DNA of 64,000 nt from Mesorhizobium sp. WSM3859 (GCF_002295065.1 NZ_NSGG01000003.1:310001-374000), one strand, 5' to 3'. Shown: positions 47,985-57,822, counted from the first letter of the stretch. The notes: generated by a model from the letters alone, not told the origin. Program-made: numbers and translations.

Positions 47985-48055
47985 ACGCGGATTACTCCGG
48001 ATCGTCGGTTCATGTTCGTCACTGTCAGGATCGAAGCCGCTCCAATTACCGCATT

Positions 48056-48081
48056 CCTCCTGACAACATACTGTCAGGAGG
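48056..48081. promoter_or_regulatory. Operator palindrome, site 1 (CCTCCTGACA-N6-TGTCAGGAGG)
   Basis: Perfect 10-bp arms with a 6-bp spacer lie 72-97 bp upstream of the leftward gene starting at 47984. An extra half-site TGTCAGGA is at 48023-48030. The identical arms and spacing recur at 48398-48423. Confidence 0.75.
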
Positions 48082-48190
48082 CTGCGGCGAAGCTATCGGC
48101 AACAAAGGCCTGTTTCCCTGAACTCAACATCACTGGCCGCATTACATCTGGGCGTGGTGCCGCCACAATCCAAGTCGCGGCGGCAAAATT

Positions 48191-48355
48191 TCAGTTTTCG
48201 CGCACGCGGCCCTGGTAAAGATCCGGCCAGCCGATGTCCTTGCGGATGTCCGCCGGCAAGGTGTTCAGGAAACGCTGGGTGCGGATATCGTTGCGCACCG
48301 TGCGGATCCTGCCGACATAGTGCTGCACGCTGCGCAGGATGGTAAAACCGTTCAT
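48191..48355 (-). CDS. Small DUF1127-related protein
   Basis: This 54-residue protein starts MNGFTILRSVQHYVGRIRTV and continues with DIRTQRFLNTLPADIRKDIG then WPDLYQGRV. The LPADIRKDIGWPD end recalls the L..L...DIG core of DUF1127 proteins. GAGAGGAG precedes the ATG, and operator palindrome site 2 lies 43-68 bp upstream in promoter position. The function is unknown, but placement indicates it is regulated with the WYL operon. Confidence 0.8.
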   Translation of the reverse strand: MNGFTILRSVQHYVGRIRTVRNDIRTQRFLNTLPADIRKDIGWPDLYQGRVREN

Positions 48356-48397
48356 GACCTCACTCCTCTCTTTTCAATGAGAAGAGTATCTCACACC

Positions 48398-48423
48398 CCT
48401 CCTGACAGCAGTCTGTCAGGAGG
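48398..48423. promoter_or_regulatory. Operator palindrome, site 2 (CCTCCTGACA-N6-TGTCAGGAGG)
   Basis: Same 10-bp arms and 6-bp spacing as site 1, with a different spacer. It sits in the promoter of the small gene ending at 48191. A further half-site TGTCAGGAG at 48485-48493 lies upstream of the gene at 48560. Confidence 0.75.
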
Positions 48424-48559
48424 TTGGCAGGGTAGGGAAGAAGGGGCGCGGTGTCCCTCGCAGGGCCCGGATGAAGCCGATTTCTGTCAGGAGTGCTCGG
48501 CCCGAACAGTGCCGTAAGAACAGCTTTGACAGCCGCCATCGTTGCTGGTCAAAGGCGGC

Positions 48560-48721
48560 ATGACGAAACTGCTCGCCCTTGTCATCTGCGGCATCATGCT
48601 GATCCAGGTCATCAAGCCGCTGGGCTGGCCGGGGCTGAAGCGGCGCGGCGATTTCTGGAAGCTGGCGCTGCTCGCCATGCTGGCTATCTCGCTTGCCGCC
48701 GTCTTGGGTCATTGGGCTTAA
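48560..48721 (+). CDS. Small two-helix membrane protein
   Basis: This 53-residue protein has two hydrophobic helices (TKLLALVICGIMLIQVI and LALLAMLAISLAAVLGHW) around a polar turn PLGWPGLKRRGDFWK. The turn pattern is conserved in small rhizobial membrane proteins I have seen, but no function is known. AAAGGCGG lies just before the ATG. A half-operator of the CCTCCTGACA type is 67 bp upstream. Confidence 0.72.
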   Translation: MTKLLALVICGIMLIQVIKPLGWPGLKRRGDFWKLALLAMLAISLAAVLGHWA

Positions 48722-48735
48722 ACGCGGCCGACCGG

Positions 48736-48957
48736 TTAGGCTGCTTCGTTATCCAGCACGAAATCCAGCAGATGCTCCGCCCAGGCGCGATAACCTGCTT
48801 CGGAAGCGTGGAAGCCGTCAGAGGCGAAGCCGGCTTCCGGGTTGGTGATCGGCAGGCGCGCGGCGGCAATAGCGCCGCGCTCGTTGCAGAGCCGCACGCC
48901 CATTCGGTTCATTTCGGTTTTAGCGCATGTTTCAGCCGAGGTGAACGAGACGATCAC
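48736..48957 (-). pseudogene. Truncated SGNH/GDSL hydrolase, C-terminal remnant
   Basis: Only the last 70 or so residues survive: MGVRLCNERGAIAAARLPIT then FASDGFHASEAGYRAWAEHL, which contains the block V Asp-x-x-His of SGNH esterases. The nucleophile Ser block and the first two-thirds are absent. Upstream, in the same frame, the sequence is antisense-like overlap with the DUF899 gene, whose stop is at 48954. The gene was probably cut when the DUF899 segment arrived or by deletion. Confidence 0.75.
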
Positions 48958-49694
48958 GCGCAGCAGTCCGGCCGGTTCTCGTCCCTGTCCTGGTATTGGT
49001 CGTGGAGGCGTACCCAGTCCATCAGGCTGTGATAGGGGCCGGTCTCGTCGCGGCCCTTGGGCGTCATGTCGAGATAATGATAGGCACCGATCAACGCGTC
49101 GCCGCCGCGGGCGCGCGACATGAAGGTCAGGAAGATGTCGCCGCATTCGTTGCGATAAAAGACGCTGGTGCCGGGCAGGTCTTTCGACCGCAACGGACGC
49201 TTCTCGAAATTGTAGGTGGTCTCGCCGGCCGCGATCTGCCTGTCGGTGAAGGAGACCTGCAGGTCGAAGTTGAAGTCGGACGCATAGGACGACACCCAGT
49301 CGAACTTCCAGCCCATGCGCTGCTTGTAGGGCAGGATCTCCGCCAGCGGCGCGCGTGCGACGACGACCAGCGATACGTCATGATGTTTCAGATGCTGGTT
49401 GGCGCCGTCGATATGGTCGGCGAGGAACGAGCAGCCCTGGCAACGGTGATCGCAACCCGGAGCCATCATGAAATGATAGACGATGAGCTGGCTCTTGCCG
49501 GCGAAGAGGTCGCCAAGGCGCTTCGGTCCCGCTTCGCTCTCGAAGACATAATCCTTGCGCAGCTTGAACCAGGGCAGCTGCCGCCGCTCGGCGGCAATAA
49601 GGGCGCGAAACTTTGTCAGCTCCTTTTCGCGTTCAAGATGCTTTCGATGCGCTTCGAACCAGTCCTCGCGTGAAACCACGGCATTGCGTTGCAT
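48954..49694 (-). CDS. DUF899 family thioredoxin-like protein
   Basis: This 246-residue protein of the DUF899 (AhpC/TSA-like) family has LPWFKLRKDYVFESEAGPKR, the Cys motif GCDHRCQGCSFLADHIDG, KFDWVSSYASDFNFDL and GTSVFYRNECGDIFLTFMSR. The CxxCxxC-like cluster suggests redox chemistry. AGGAG lies 6 bp before the ATG at 49694; an upstream extension to 49793 has no ribosome-binding site. DUF899 genes often lie near WYL-type regulators, as here. The substrate is unknown. Confidence 0.9.
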   Translation of the reverse strand: MQRNAVVSREDWFEAHRKHLEREKELTKFRALIAAERRQLPWFKLRKDYVFESEAGPKRLGDLFAGKSQLIVYHFMMAPGCDHRCQGCSFLADHIDGANQHLKHHDVSLVVVARAPLAEILPYKQRMGWKFDWVSSYASDFNFDLQVSFTDRQIAAGETTYNFEKRPLRSKDLPGTSVFYRNECGDIFLTFMSRARGGDALIGAYHYLDMTPKGRDETGPYHSLMDWVRLHDQYQDRDENRPDCCA

Positions 49695-49790
49695 GACCAT
49701 CTCCTGTCCTCTCCTGCCAAGGACGTTCGACATCGGCTCAACCCGACACAGTCGCCGTTGTTTCGCTGCCTCAGGTAGGAGTGCGGCCTG

Positions 49791-49823
49791 CAAAAAACAA
49801 AACCCGAGCCACTGGCCCGGGTT
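49791..49823 (-). terminator. Rho-independent terminator of the class I aldolase gene
   Basis: AACCCG-A-GCC pairs with GGC-C-CGGGTT over a short loop; on the minus strand it is followed by TTTTGTTTTTTG. It starts 25 bp after the aldolase stop. Confidence 0.8.
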
Positions 49824-49847
49824 GTCGATGAACGAGATGGATAAACG

Positions 49848-50873
49848 TCAGGCGACTTTTTCCAGCGCCGGCTGCCATTTCCCGAGCGCGGCCAGATGGT
49901 TCATATGGGCGCGGTGGGTGAAGGCGGCTTGGCCGGCGGCGATGTTCGACGCCTTGCCGCTCCATGCCTTCTGCGGCGCGGCCTGCAGCGCGCGGCCATA
50001 GGAGAAGGTCAGTTTCCAGGGATGCGGGCCGATGGCGTTGATAGCGTTGAGGTTGGCGGTCGCCTCCTCATCCTCCTGGCCGCCGGAGAGGAAGGCAATG
50101 CCCGGCACCGCCGCCGGCACCACTTCGCGGAACAGTTTTATTGTCTTTTCGGCGATTTCCTCCGGACTGTCCGTCTTGCCCGACTTCTTGCCGGAGATGA
50201 CCATGTTGGGCTTCAGGATCGAACCTTCCAGCACGACACGTGCCGTAAAGAGCTCGTCATAGAGTTTGACCAGCGTCGCCTTGGAGACTTCGTAGCAGGT
50301 GTCGATCGAGTGCGCGCCGTCCATCAGCACTTCCGGCTCAACGATCGGCACGATCCCGGCCTCCTGGCAGAGCGCGGCATAACGGGCCAGCGCATGGGTG
50401 TTGGAGGCGATCGAATTGGCGGAAGGCACGCCCTTGCCGGTGTCGATGTCGATCACCGCGCGCCATTTGGCGAAACGGGCGCCGAGTTTGTAGTAATCGG
50501 CAAGCCGCTCGCGCAGCCCATCCAAGCCCTCGGTGATGGTGTCGCCCGGAAAGCCGGCCAGGGGCTTGGCGCCGGCGTCGACCTTGATGCCCGGGATGGA
50601 GCCGGCCGCCTTGATGATATCGACCAGCGGCGTGCCGTCGGCGGCCTTCTGGCGGATGGTCTCGTCATAGAGGATGACGCCCGAGATGTATTTCGTCATC
50701 GCCTCCTTGGAGCGGAACATCATCTCGCGATAGTCGCGCCGGTTGTCGGCGGTCGATTCGACGCCGATGACGTCGAAGCGCTTCTTGATGGTGCCGGAGC
50801 TCTCATCGGCGGCCAACAGGCCCTTGCCATTGGCTACGATAGCGGCGGCGATATCTTCGAGACGTTCGCTCAT
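49848..50873 (-). CDS. Fructose-bisphosphate aldolase class I
   Basis: This 341-residue Schiff-base aldolase cleaves or forms fructose 1,6-bisphosphate. Motifs are GKGLLAADESSGTIKKRF, SGVILYDETIRQ, IVEPEVLMDGAHSI and the active-site region VLEGSILKPNMVISG, then FLSGGQEDEEAT. The class I form matches the rhizobial type of this locus. It is the last gene of the tkt-gap-antiporter-pgk-aldolase cluster, 138 bp after pgk, and ends in a terminator. Confidence 0.96.
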   Translation of the reverse strand: MSERLEDIAAAIVANGKGLLAADESSGTIKKRFDVIGVESTADNRRDYREMMFRSKEAMTKYISGVILYDETIRQKAADGTPLVDIIKAAGSIPGIKVDAGAKPLAGFPGDTITEGLDGLRERLADYYKLGARFAKWRAVIDIDTGKGVPSANSIASNTHALARYAALCQEAGIVPIVEPEVLMDGAHSIDTCYEVSKATLVKLYDELFTARVVLEGSILKPNMVISGKKSGKTDSPEEIAEKTIKLFREVVPAAVPGIAFLSGGQEDEEATANLNAINAIGPHPWKLTFSYGRALQAAPQKAWSGKASNIAAGQAAFTHRAHMNHLAALGKWQPALEKVA

Positions 50874-51011
50874 GGGTGCTCTCCTTGACGGTGTCGGTTC
50901 CGCGCTTAGCGGAACTCTACCGCCAAGGGAATGGCGTCGAAAAGCACGAATCGATTGAAAGTTTTCACGACTGAAATCGGCCAGCCCAGTGTTGGTCGCC
51001 CCTGGCTGGTC

Positions 51012-52208
51012 TTACCGCTTCAGCACCTCGACGCCGGGCAGCGGCTTGCCTTCCATCCATTCGAGGAACGCGCCGCCGGCGGTCGAGACATAGGTGAAGT
51101 CGTCGGCGACGCCGGCATGGTTGAGCGCCGCCACCGTGTCGCCGCCGCCAGCGACTGACACCAGCTTGCCTTCCTTGGTGCGGGCCGCGGCATGCTTTGC
51201 CGCGGCCACCGTTGCGCGGTCGAAAGGCTCGATCTCGAACGCGCCGAGCGGGCCGTTCCAGACCAGCGTCGCGGCCCGGTCGATCCAGTCGTTGACGCTC
51301 TGCACGGTCTTTGCGCCGACATCGAGGATCATACCGTCTGCCGGCACGGACTCGATGGCAACGGTCTCGCTCGCGGCACCCGCCTTGAATTCCTTGGCCA
51401 CCACGCCGTCGGCGGGCAGGATGATGGCGCAGCCGGCTTCCGCCGCCTCGATCATGATCTGCTTGGCTGTGCCGGCGAGGTCGTGCTCGCAGAGCGACTT
51501 GCCGACATCGGTGCCGCGCGCGGCAAGAAAAGTGTTGGCCATGCCGCCGCCGATCACCAGCGCGTCGACCTTCTTCACGAGGTTCATCAAAAGGTCGATC
51601 TTGGTCGAGACCTTGGCGCCGCCGACGATGGCGACCACCGGGCGCACCGGATTGCCCAGGCCCTTTTCCAGCGCGTCGAGCTCGGCCTGCATGGTGCGGC
51701 CGGCATAGGCCGGCAGATGACGCGCCAGGCCTTCGGTGGAGGCATGTGCCCGGTGCGCGGCGGAAAAGGCGTCGTTGACATAGACGTCGCCATTGGCGGC
51801 GAGTTTTTCGGTGAAGGCCGGCTCGTTCTTCTCCTCGGCCTTGTAGAAGCGGGTGTTTTCGAGCAGCAGGACGTCGCCGTCCTTCATGGCGGCAACGGCC
51901 TCGGCGGCTTTGTCGCCGACACAGTCGGCGGCGAAGCCGACCGGACGACCAAGCACTTCGGCTGTCGCTCTGGCGATCGGCTCCAGCGAGAACTCGGCCG
52001 ATGGACCGTCCTTTGGGCGGCCGAAATGCGCCAGCAGGATGACCTTGGCGCCATTTTTCGAGAGCTCGGCGATGGTCGGCGCGATGCGCTCGATGCGGGT
52101 GGCGTCGGTCACCTTGCCGTCGGCGACGGGAACGTTGAGGTCGACGCGCACCAGCACGCGCTTGCCGCTGACGGCGCCGATATCATCGAGTGTCTTGAAG
52201 CCGGCCAT
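51012..52208 (-). CDS. pgk: Phosphoglycerate kinase
   Basis: This 398-residue glycolytic kinase transfers phosphate between 1,3-bisphosphoglycerate and ADP. Motifs are [14 protein letters not shown] at the N terminus, [31 protein letters not shown] and the C-terminal [15 protein letters not shown]. It lies between the K+/H+ antiporter and the class I aldolase on the same strand. A short palindromic element is just upstream of its start. Confidence 0.97.
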   Translation of the reverse strand: MAGFKTLDDIGAVSGKRVLVRVDLNVPVADGKVTDATRIERIAPTIAELSKNGAKVILLAHFGRPKDGPSAEFSLEPIARATAEVLGRPVGFAADCVGDKAAEAVAAMKDGDVLLLENTRFYKAEEKNEPAFTEKLAANGDVYVNDAFSAAHRAHASTEGLARHLPAYAGRTMQAELDALEKGLGNPVRPVVAIVGGAKVSTKIDLLMNLVKKVDALVIGGGMANTFLAARGTDVGKSLCEHDLAGTAKQIMIEAAEAGCAIILPADGVVAKEFKAGAASETVAIESVPADGMILDVGAKTVQSVNDWIDRAATLVWNGPLGAFEIEPFDRATVAAAKHAAARTKEGKLVSVAGGGDTVAALNHAGVADDFTYVSTAGGAFLEWMEGKPLPGVEVLKR

Positions 52209-52233
52209 GGTCGTTCCTTCCTACTGCCTTGAC

Positions 52234-52276
52234 GCAATTCCGGACGGAGAACCCTCCACACCTTTCCTGGAATTGC
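52234..52276. repeat. Short palindromic element (GCAATT type), copy 2
   Basis: GCAATTCC and GGAATTGC are perfect 8-bp arms. The interior (GGACGGAGAACCCTCCACAC) aligns with the reverse complement of the element at 32073-32116. It lies between the antiporter and pgk genes. Confidence 0.75.
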
Positions 52277-52370
52277 TTTAGCGAAAACGCGGGCGACCTT
52301 ACCCGGCGCGAAGGACGATGCAAGGGTCGCGTCGACGGCGCGCGCGCAAAAATGATGTCGCCGTGAGACA

Positions 52371-54260
52371 TCAGCCTTCGCCGGTTGCCCTTTGCTCGCC
52401 CGGTGCCGGCGCCACGGGGTCGATCGGCACGTCCTCGACCGGTTGCTTTTCCACCGGCCTGCGCCAGTTGCGGATCAGCGCCGCTATGCGGTCGCCGATC
52501 TCGCCGGCGCTCATGAATACCGGCACGCGCGCCACCGGCGCGGTTGGCTCGAAGGAGAGGCCAAGTCCGGTAATCCTGCCCTTTTCGTCGACATCGCGCA
52601 CGATCAGCTCGATCGGGCCGATGACGACGCGGTCGGCATATTCGGGACGACCACCGAGCCGCTCCGAAACCAGCGCGGCGACGGTGAGCTTCTGTTCGGC
52701 TTCGGTCAGACCCGGCCCGTAGGCGGCTTCCAGTTCTGCCGCCGGGCGGGCCGGATCGAGCGCGAAGGCGCCGAAGAAGTCGGCGTCCTCGGGATCGACT
52801 ACGGCGCGGCTGGCGAACAGCTTGTCGAGCAGGCGTGGGTAGCGGTCCGGCACGAAGATGTAGACCTGATCGCCCGCGGTGAGCCGGCCCATATCCTGGA
52901 AGCGCATCGAGCGGCCGTCGCGCAGCACCAGCGAGGGCCGGGCCCAGCGCGGGATGCGCTCGCCGCGCGCCACCGGGCTGCCAGGCGCCACGCGATAGGC
53001 GAGCAGCTCGTGATGGGCAGAGCCCGGCAGTTCGAGCTCGACCTTGTCCAGTGGCCCGAGACGGGCCGGCACGATCAGGCCGAGGCGGCGCGCCAGCGGA
53101 CCGACCGTCCAGCCCTGCACCACCAGCGAGACAAGCACTATGATGAAGGCGGCGTTGAAGATCAGGCGGCCATGCTCGAGGCCGCCGAGCAGCGGCGTGA
53201 TGGCAAGCAGGATCGAAACCGCGCCGCGCAGGCCGACCCAGGACACGAAGGCGACCTCGGGACGCGGCAGGCCGAACGGGATCAGGCACAGCCAGACGGC
53301 GACCGGGCGGGCCACGAAGATCAGGAACAGGCCGAGCAGGATCGCCGGCACCAGGATCGTCGGGAACTGCGAGGGCGTGGCGAACAGGCCGAGGATCAGG
53401 AACATGATGATCTGCGCCAGCCATGACATGCCGTCCTGGAAGCGTTTCAGGATGGTGACGGCGCGGATGTCGGAATTGCCGGCGATCAGCCCGGCAAGGT
53501 AGACAGCGAGGAAGCCCGAGCCGCCGATGGCGCCGGCTGCCGCGAAGACCATCAGCGACAGCGTCAGCACGAAGATCGGCAGTAGGCCATGGTCGAGATT
53601 GAGACGCTCGACCAGACGCACGATGCCGAAGCCGCCGAGCACGCCGATGACGGCGCCGAGCCCCATATTCACGAGGAAGCCGAGCAAAAGGCTGGTGGCG
53701 AGCACATTGGCTTCCGGGTTGGCGTGCGCGGCGATGATCTCGACCAGGGTGATGGTGAGGAAGATGGCGATCGGGTCGTTGGTGCCGGATTCCACTTCGA
53801 GGGTCGAACGCACGCGTTCGCGCAGATGGATCTCGCCGGCGCGCAGCAGGAAGAACACGGCGGCCGCGTCGGTGGAGGCGACGGCGGCGCCAAGCAGCGA
53901 GGATTCCAGCCAACTCAGTTTGAGAACATAGGACGCGGCAGCGGCAAAGATGCCAGTGGTCAGGATCACGCCGATCGTGGCCAGCGACAGCGCGGGTCCG
54001 GCCGCCTGCCTGAGCGCGTTGAGCGGCGTGCCGAAACCGGAATCGAACAGGATGATGGCGAGAGCCAGTGAGCCGGCAAAATAAGCCAGCCGGGCGTTGT
54101 CGAATTCGATGCCGAGCCCGTCGACGCCGGTGGCAAGTCCGATGCAGAGGAAGAGCAGCAGCAAAGGAGCGCCGAAGCGGAAGGCGATCAGGCTCGAAAA
54201 CGCGGCGGCGACAATGAGCGCCGTGCCGACCAGCGTCACGAGATAGATCGCATGCTCCAT
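52371..54260 (-). CDS. CPA1-type potassium/proton antiporter with C-terminal regulatory domains
   Basis: This 629-residue membrane antiporter has about 12-13 membrane segments in the first 400 residues. The ion-binding region includes GAAVASTDAAAVFFLL and SGTNDPIAIFLTI, where Asp residues are essential in CPA1 exchangers. A TrkA-C-like domain (LLAYRVAPGSPVARGERIPR, GDQVYIFVPDRYP) and a CorC/HlyC-like end follow, matching K+/H+ antiporters of the NhaP2/CvrA type. It lies between gap and pgk on the same strand, an insertion in the glycolytic gene order. Confidence 0.92.
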   Translation of the reverse strand: MEHAIYLVTLVGTALIVAAAFSSLIAFRFGAPLLLLFLCIGLATGVDGLGIEFDNARLAYFAGSLALAIILFDSGFGTPLNALRQAAGPALSLATIGVILTTGIFAAAASYVLKLSWLESSLLGAAVASTDAAAVFFLLRAGEIHLRERVRSTLEVESGTNDPIAIFLTITLVEIIAAHANPEANVLATSLLLGFLVNMGLGAVIGVLGGFGIVRLVERLNLDHGLLPIFVLTLSLMVFAAAGAIGGSGFLAVYLAGLIAGNSDIRAVTILKRFQDGMSWLAQIIMFLILGLFATPSQFPTILVPAILLGLFLIFVARPVAVWLCLIPFGLPRPEVAFVSWVGLRGAVSILLAITPLLGGLEHGRLIFNAAFIIVLVSLVVQGWTVGPLARRLGLIVPARLGPLDKVELELPGSAHHELLAYRVAPGSPVARGERIPRWARPSLVLRDGRSMRFQDMGRLTAGDQVYIFVPDRYPRLLDKLFASRAVVDPEDADFFGAFALDPARPAAELEAAYGPGLTEAEQKLTVAALVSERLGGRPEYADRVVIGPIELIVRDVDEKGRITGLGLSFEPTAPVARVPVFMSAGEIGDRIAALIRNWRRPVEKQPVEDVPIDPVAPAPGEQRATGEG

Positions 54261-54395
54261 CCGCTATTGCCCCTCCAGAATCCCCACTGCTTCCCGCTTC
54301 ACCAGAGAGTGGGGCGAAGACATGGCCGGTGCAAGGCAATGGCGTGGTTTTTTGGATTCTGCTGGCGTGGGGAAATGGAGGAGCCGCTTTCCTGT

Positions 54396-54559
54396 CGTCA
54401 TCCACGAGCGGAGTAAGGAGCGAAGCGACGCGCGCAGGCCCGAGGATCCGTAGCAAGGGTGCAGAATTTTGCACCGTTTGCATCCTCCGGCCAAGGTAAC
54501 GGCATGGATTCCAGGGTCTGCGCGCGTCGCTTCGCTCCTTGCTCCGCCCTGGAATGACG
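54396..54559. repeat. Large palindromic intergenic element
   Basis: CGTCATCC at the left pairs with GGAATGACG at the right with one mismatch; inner arms contain GGAGCGAAGCGACGCGCGCAG and its complement, and the centre is GGTGCAGAATTTTGCACC. It occupies most of the 407-bp gap between gap and the antiporter gene. The rest of that gap shows only the gap terminator. Confidence 0.8.
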
Positions 54560-54616
54560 ACGCGACTGGGTGTTGCGGCTAATCTCCACGGCATGCGGAA
54601 CCGCCGAGACTAAAAC

Positions 54617-54645
54617 GAAAACGCCCGGCCGAAGCCGGGCGTTTC
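54617..54645 (-). terminator. Rho-independent terminator of gap
   Basis: AAACGCCCGGC and GCCGGGCGTTT pair around a TTCG loop on the minus strand, followed by TTTCGTTTT. It lies 22 bp past the gap stop. Confidence 0.88.
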
Positions 54646-54667
54646 AAACCGCTTAGCGGGCGTTCGA

Positions 54668-55678
54668 TCAGGCGATGGTCTTGCCGAAGGCGACGGCGGT
54701 ATCGCCCATGCGGTTGGAGAAGCCCCATTCGTTGTCGTACCAGGACAGCACCGAAACGAAGTTGCCGTCCATCACCTTGGTCTGGTCGAGCGCTGCGATC
54801 GAGGAATGCGGATCGTGGTTGAAGTCGATCGACACGTTCGGGTGGTGGGTGACCGAAAGGATGCCCTTCAGCTTGCCCTTCGAGGCGGCGATCAGCGCTT
54901 CGTTGATCTCCTGCGCGCTGGTCGAACGCTTGGCGATGAACTTGAGGTCGACCACCGAGACGTTCGGGGTCGGCACGCGGATCGAGATGCCGTCGAGCTT
55001 GCCCTTGAGATCGGGCAGGACCAGGCCGATCGCCTTGGCGGCACCCGTCGAGGTCGGGATCTGCGACAGCGCTGCCGCGCGGGCGCGGTAGAGGTCCTTG
55101 TGCATGGTGTCCAGCGTCGGCTGGTCGCCGGTGTAGGAGTGGATCGTCGTCATCATGCCCTTCTCGATGCCGACGGTCTCATGCAGCACCGCCGCCAGCG
55201 GCGCCAGGCAGTTGGTGGTGCAGGACGCGTTCGAGATGACGATGTGGTCCTTGGTCAGCTTGTCGTGGTTGATGCCGTAGACGACGGTGAGGTCGGCGCC
55301 TTCCGCCGGGGCCGAGACGAGGACTCGCTTGGCGCCGGCGGCAAGGTGCGCGGCGGCCTTGTCGCGGGCGGTGAAGATGCCGGTGCATTCGAGCGCGATG
55401 TCGACGCCGAGCTCCTTCCACGGCAACTGGGTCGGATCCTTGATCGCGGTGACCTTGAACTTCTCCTTGCCGACCGAGATCTGGTCGCCGTCGACGCTCA
55501 CCTCGTGCGGGAAGCGGCCATGCACGCTGTCATAGCGCAGCAGGTGCGCGTTGGTCTCGACCGGGCCGAGATCGTTGACGGCGACGACGTCGATGTCCTT
55601 GCGGCCGGATTCATGGATGGCGCGCAGGATGTTGCGGCCGATGCGGCCAAATCCGTTGATGGCAACTCTGACGGTCAT
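54668..55678 (-). CDS. gap: Glyceraldehyde-3-phosphate dehydrogenase
   Basis: This 336-residue enzyme has the NAD-binding start [18 protein letters not shown], the active-site [16 protein letters not shown] with the nucleophile Cys, and the C-terminal [12 protein letters not shown]. The ATG at 55678 is preceded by GGGAGAAAACA; a longer reading frame from 55732 is not needed. It is 155 bp downstream of tkt and precedes the antiporter and pgk genes. The 3' end has a strong TTCG-loop terminator. Confidence 0.97.
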   Translation of the reverse strand: MTVRVAINGFGRIGRNILRAIHESGRKDIDVVAVNDLGPVETNAHLLRYDSVHGRFPHEVSVDGDQISVGKEKFKVTAIKDPTQLPWKELGVDIALECTGIFTARDKAAAHLAAGAKRVLVSAPAEGADLTVVYGINHDKLTKDHIVISNASCTTNCLAPLAAVLHETVGIEKGMMTTIHSYTGDQPTLDTMHKDLYRARAAALSQIPTSTGAAKAIGLVLPDLKGKLDGISIRVPTPNVSVVDLKFIAKRSTSAQEINEALIAASKGKLKGILSVTHHPNVSIDFNHDPHSSIAALDQTKVMDGNFVSVLSWYDNEWGFSNRMGDTAVAFGKTIA

Positions 55679-55833
55679 TGTTTTCTCCCTAGGGACTGGG
55701 GGCGATTGGGTCCGCTGCTTCATAGCGGCCACGGGGCAAAGAATCCAGCCGCAGAAGGTCGAACTTAAATCGATTAGGTTGGTCCAGCATCGGGGAGCCG
55801 CTTATTTGCGGCCCCGCGAATTGACGCAGCCGG

Positions 55834-57822
55834 TCACCCGTGCAGACGAGTCTCGACCGCCTTCGCCGCGGCCTCAGCGGTGATGCCGAAATGCGGATAG
55901 AGCTGCTCGATCGAGCCGGAGGCGCCAAAACCGTGCATGCCGACGAAAATGCCGTCGGTGCCGATCAGGTGATCCCAGCCTTGGCGGATGCCGGCCTCGA
56001 TCGCGACCTTCACCTTGGCGTTGCCGATGGTCTTGGCCCGGTAGTCGTCGCTCTGCTGGTCGAACAGCTCGAAGCATGGCACCGAGACGACGCGGGTCGG
56101 ATGGCCGTGCTTTTCGAGCAGGTCGCGTGCGCCGAGCGCGATCTCGACCTCGGACCCGGTGGCGAAGATCGTTACCACCGCCTCGCCGTTTGCCGCGGCA
56201 AGCTCGTAGGCGCCCTGGCTGGAGAGGTTCTTCTGCGAATGCTCCGTGCGCACCGTCGGCAGGTTCTGGCGGGTCAGCGCCAGGGTCGACGGCGTCTTTT
56301 CAGATTCGAGCGCGATCTGCCAGCATTCGGCGGTTTCCACCGCATCGGCCGGGCGGAAGAAGTTGTGGTTCGGGATGGCGCGCAACGCCGCCATGTGCTC
56401 GACCGGCTGGTGGGTCGGGCCGTCCTCGCCGAGGCCGATGGAGTCATGCGTCATGACGAAGATCGAGCGGATGCCCATCAGCGAAGCGAGGCGCATCGAG
56501 GGGCGGGCATAGTCGGAGAAGCACAGGAACGTGCCGCCATAGGCGATCAGGCCGCCATGCAGCGTGAGACCATTGATGGCCGCCGCCATGCCGTGCTCGC
56601 GGATGCCGTAATGGACATAGCGCTGGCCGTAATCGTCGGGCGTGATGTTCTTGGTCTGGCTGGTCTTGGTGTTGTTGGAGCCGGTGAGGTCGGCCGAGCC
56701 GCCGATGGTTTCCGGCACTGCGCCGTTGATGACTTCCAGCGCCATCTCGGAGGATTTGCGGGTGGCGACCTTCGGCTTGTCGGCCGACAGCTTCTGCTTG
56801 TAGTCGGCGATGACGGCGTCGAAATTGGAAGGCAGCTTGCCGGCGATGCGACGCTCGAACTCGGCCTTGAGCTTCGGCTCGGCCTTGGCCAGGCGGCCTT
56901 CCCAGTCGGCGCGCGCCTTGGCGCCGCCGGCGCCGACGGTACGCCAGGCGTCGAGGATGTCGGCCGGAATCTCGAAGGGCGGCGACTCCCAGTTGAAGAA
57001 TTTGCGGGCGCCGGCGATTTCCTCGGCGCCGAGCGGCGAGCCATGCGCCTTGTTGGTGCCGGCCTTGGTCGGGGCGCCGAAGCCGATGGTGGTCTTGCAG
57101 GCAATCATCGTCGGCTTGTCGGAATGGCGCGCCGCCTCGATGGCGTAGGCGATCGCTTCCGGATCGGTGCCGTCGATGTGGCTGGCGTTCCAGCCCGAGG
57201 CCTGGAAGCGGGCGACCTGGTCGGTGTTGTCGGCCAGCGAGACCGGGCCGTCGATCGAGATGTTGTTGTTATCCCAGAAGACGATCAGCTTGTTGAGCTT
57301 CAGATGCCCGGCAAGCGCGATGGCTTCCTGGGAGATGCCTTCCATCAGGCAGCCGTCGCCGGCTAGCACATAGGTGTAGTGGTTGACGAGATCATTGCCG
57401 AAGGCGGCGTTCATGATGCGCTCGCCGAGCGCGAAGCCGACCGAATTGGCCAGGCCCTGGCCGAGCGGACCGGTGGTGGTCTCGATTCCGGCGGCGTGGC
57501 CGTATTCGGGATGGCCGGCTGTCTTGGAGCCGAGCTGGCGGAAACTCTTGATCTGGTCGATCGTCATGTCCTCATAGCCGGTGAGGTACAGCAGCGAATA
57601 GAGCAGCATCGAGCCATGGCCGGCCGACAGGATGAAGCGGTCGCGGTCGGCCCAGTGCGGCGCCTTGGCGTCGAATTTCAGGAAACGGCTGAACAGCACC
57701 GTGGCGATATCGGCGCAGCCCATCGGCAGGCCAGGGTGACCGGAATTCGCCTTCTCGACGGCGTCCATGGAAAGGAAACGGATCGCGTTGGCCATCCGAT
57801 CATGTTGTTCACGCGAGGTCAT
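55834..57822 (-). CDS. tkt: Transketolase
   Basis: This 662-residue thiamine-diphosphate enzyme transfers two-carbon ketol units in the pentose phosphate or Calvin-type pathway. Motifs are [19 protein letters not shown], the TDP region [33 protein letters not shown] and [29 protein letters not shown] precedes the ATG at 57822; a longer frame to 57882 lacks a site. It is the first gene of the glycolytic cluster. Confidence 0.97.
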   Translation of the reverse strand: MTSREQHDRMANAIRFLSMDAVEKANSGHPGLPMGCADIATVLFSRFLKFDAKAPHWADRDRFILSAGHGSMLLYSLLYLTGYEDMTIDQIKSFRQLGSKTAGHPEYGHAAGIETTTGPLGQGLANSVGFALGERIMNAAFGNDLVNHYTYVLAGDGCLMEGISQEAIALAGHLKLNKLIVFWDNNNISIDGPVSLADNTDQVARFQASGWNASHIDGTDPEAIAYAIEAARHSDKPTMIACKTTIGFGAPTKAGTNKAHGSPLGAEEIAGARKFFNWESPPFEIPADILDAWRTVGAGGAKARADWEGRLAKAEPKLKAEFERRIAGKLPSNFDAVIADYKQKLSADKPKVATRKSSEMALEVINGAVPETIGGSADLTGSNNTKTSQTKNITPDDYGQRYVHYGIREHGMAAAINGLTLHGGLIAYGGTFLCFSDYARPSMRLASLMGIRSIFVMTHDSIGLGEDGPTHQPVEHMAALRAIPNHNFFRPADAVETAECWQIALESEKTPSTLALTRQNLPTVRTEHSQKNLSSQGAYELAAANGEAVVTIFATGSEVEIALGARDLLEKHGHPTRVVSVPCFELFDQQSDDYRAKTIGNAKVKVAIEAGIRQGWDHLIGTDGIFVGMHGFGASGSIEQLYPHFGITAEAAAKAVETRLHG

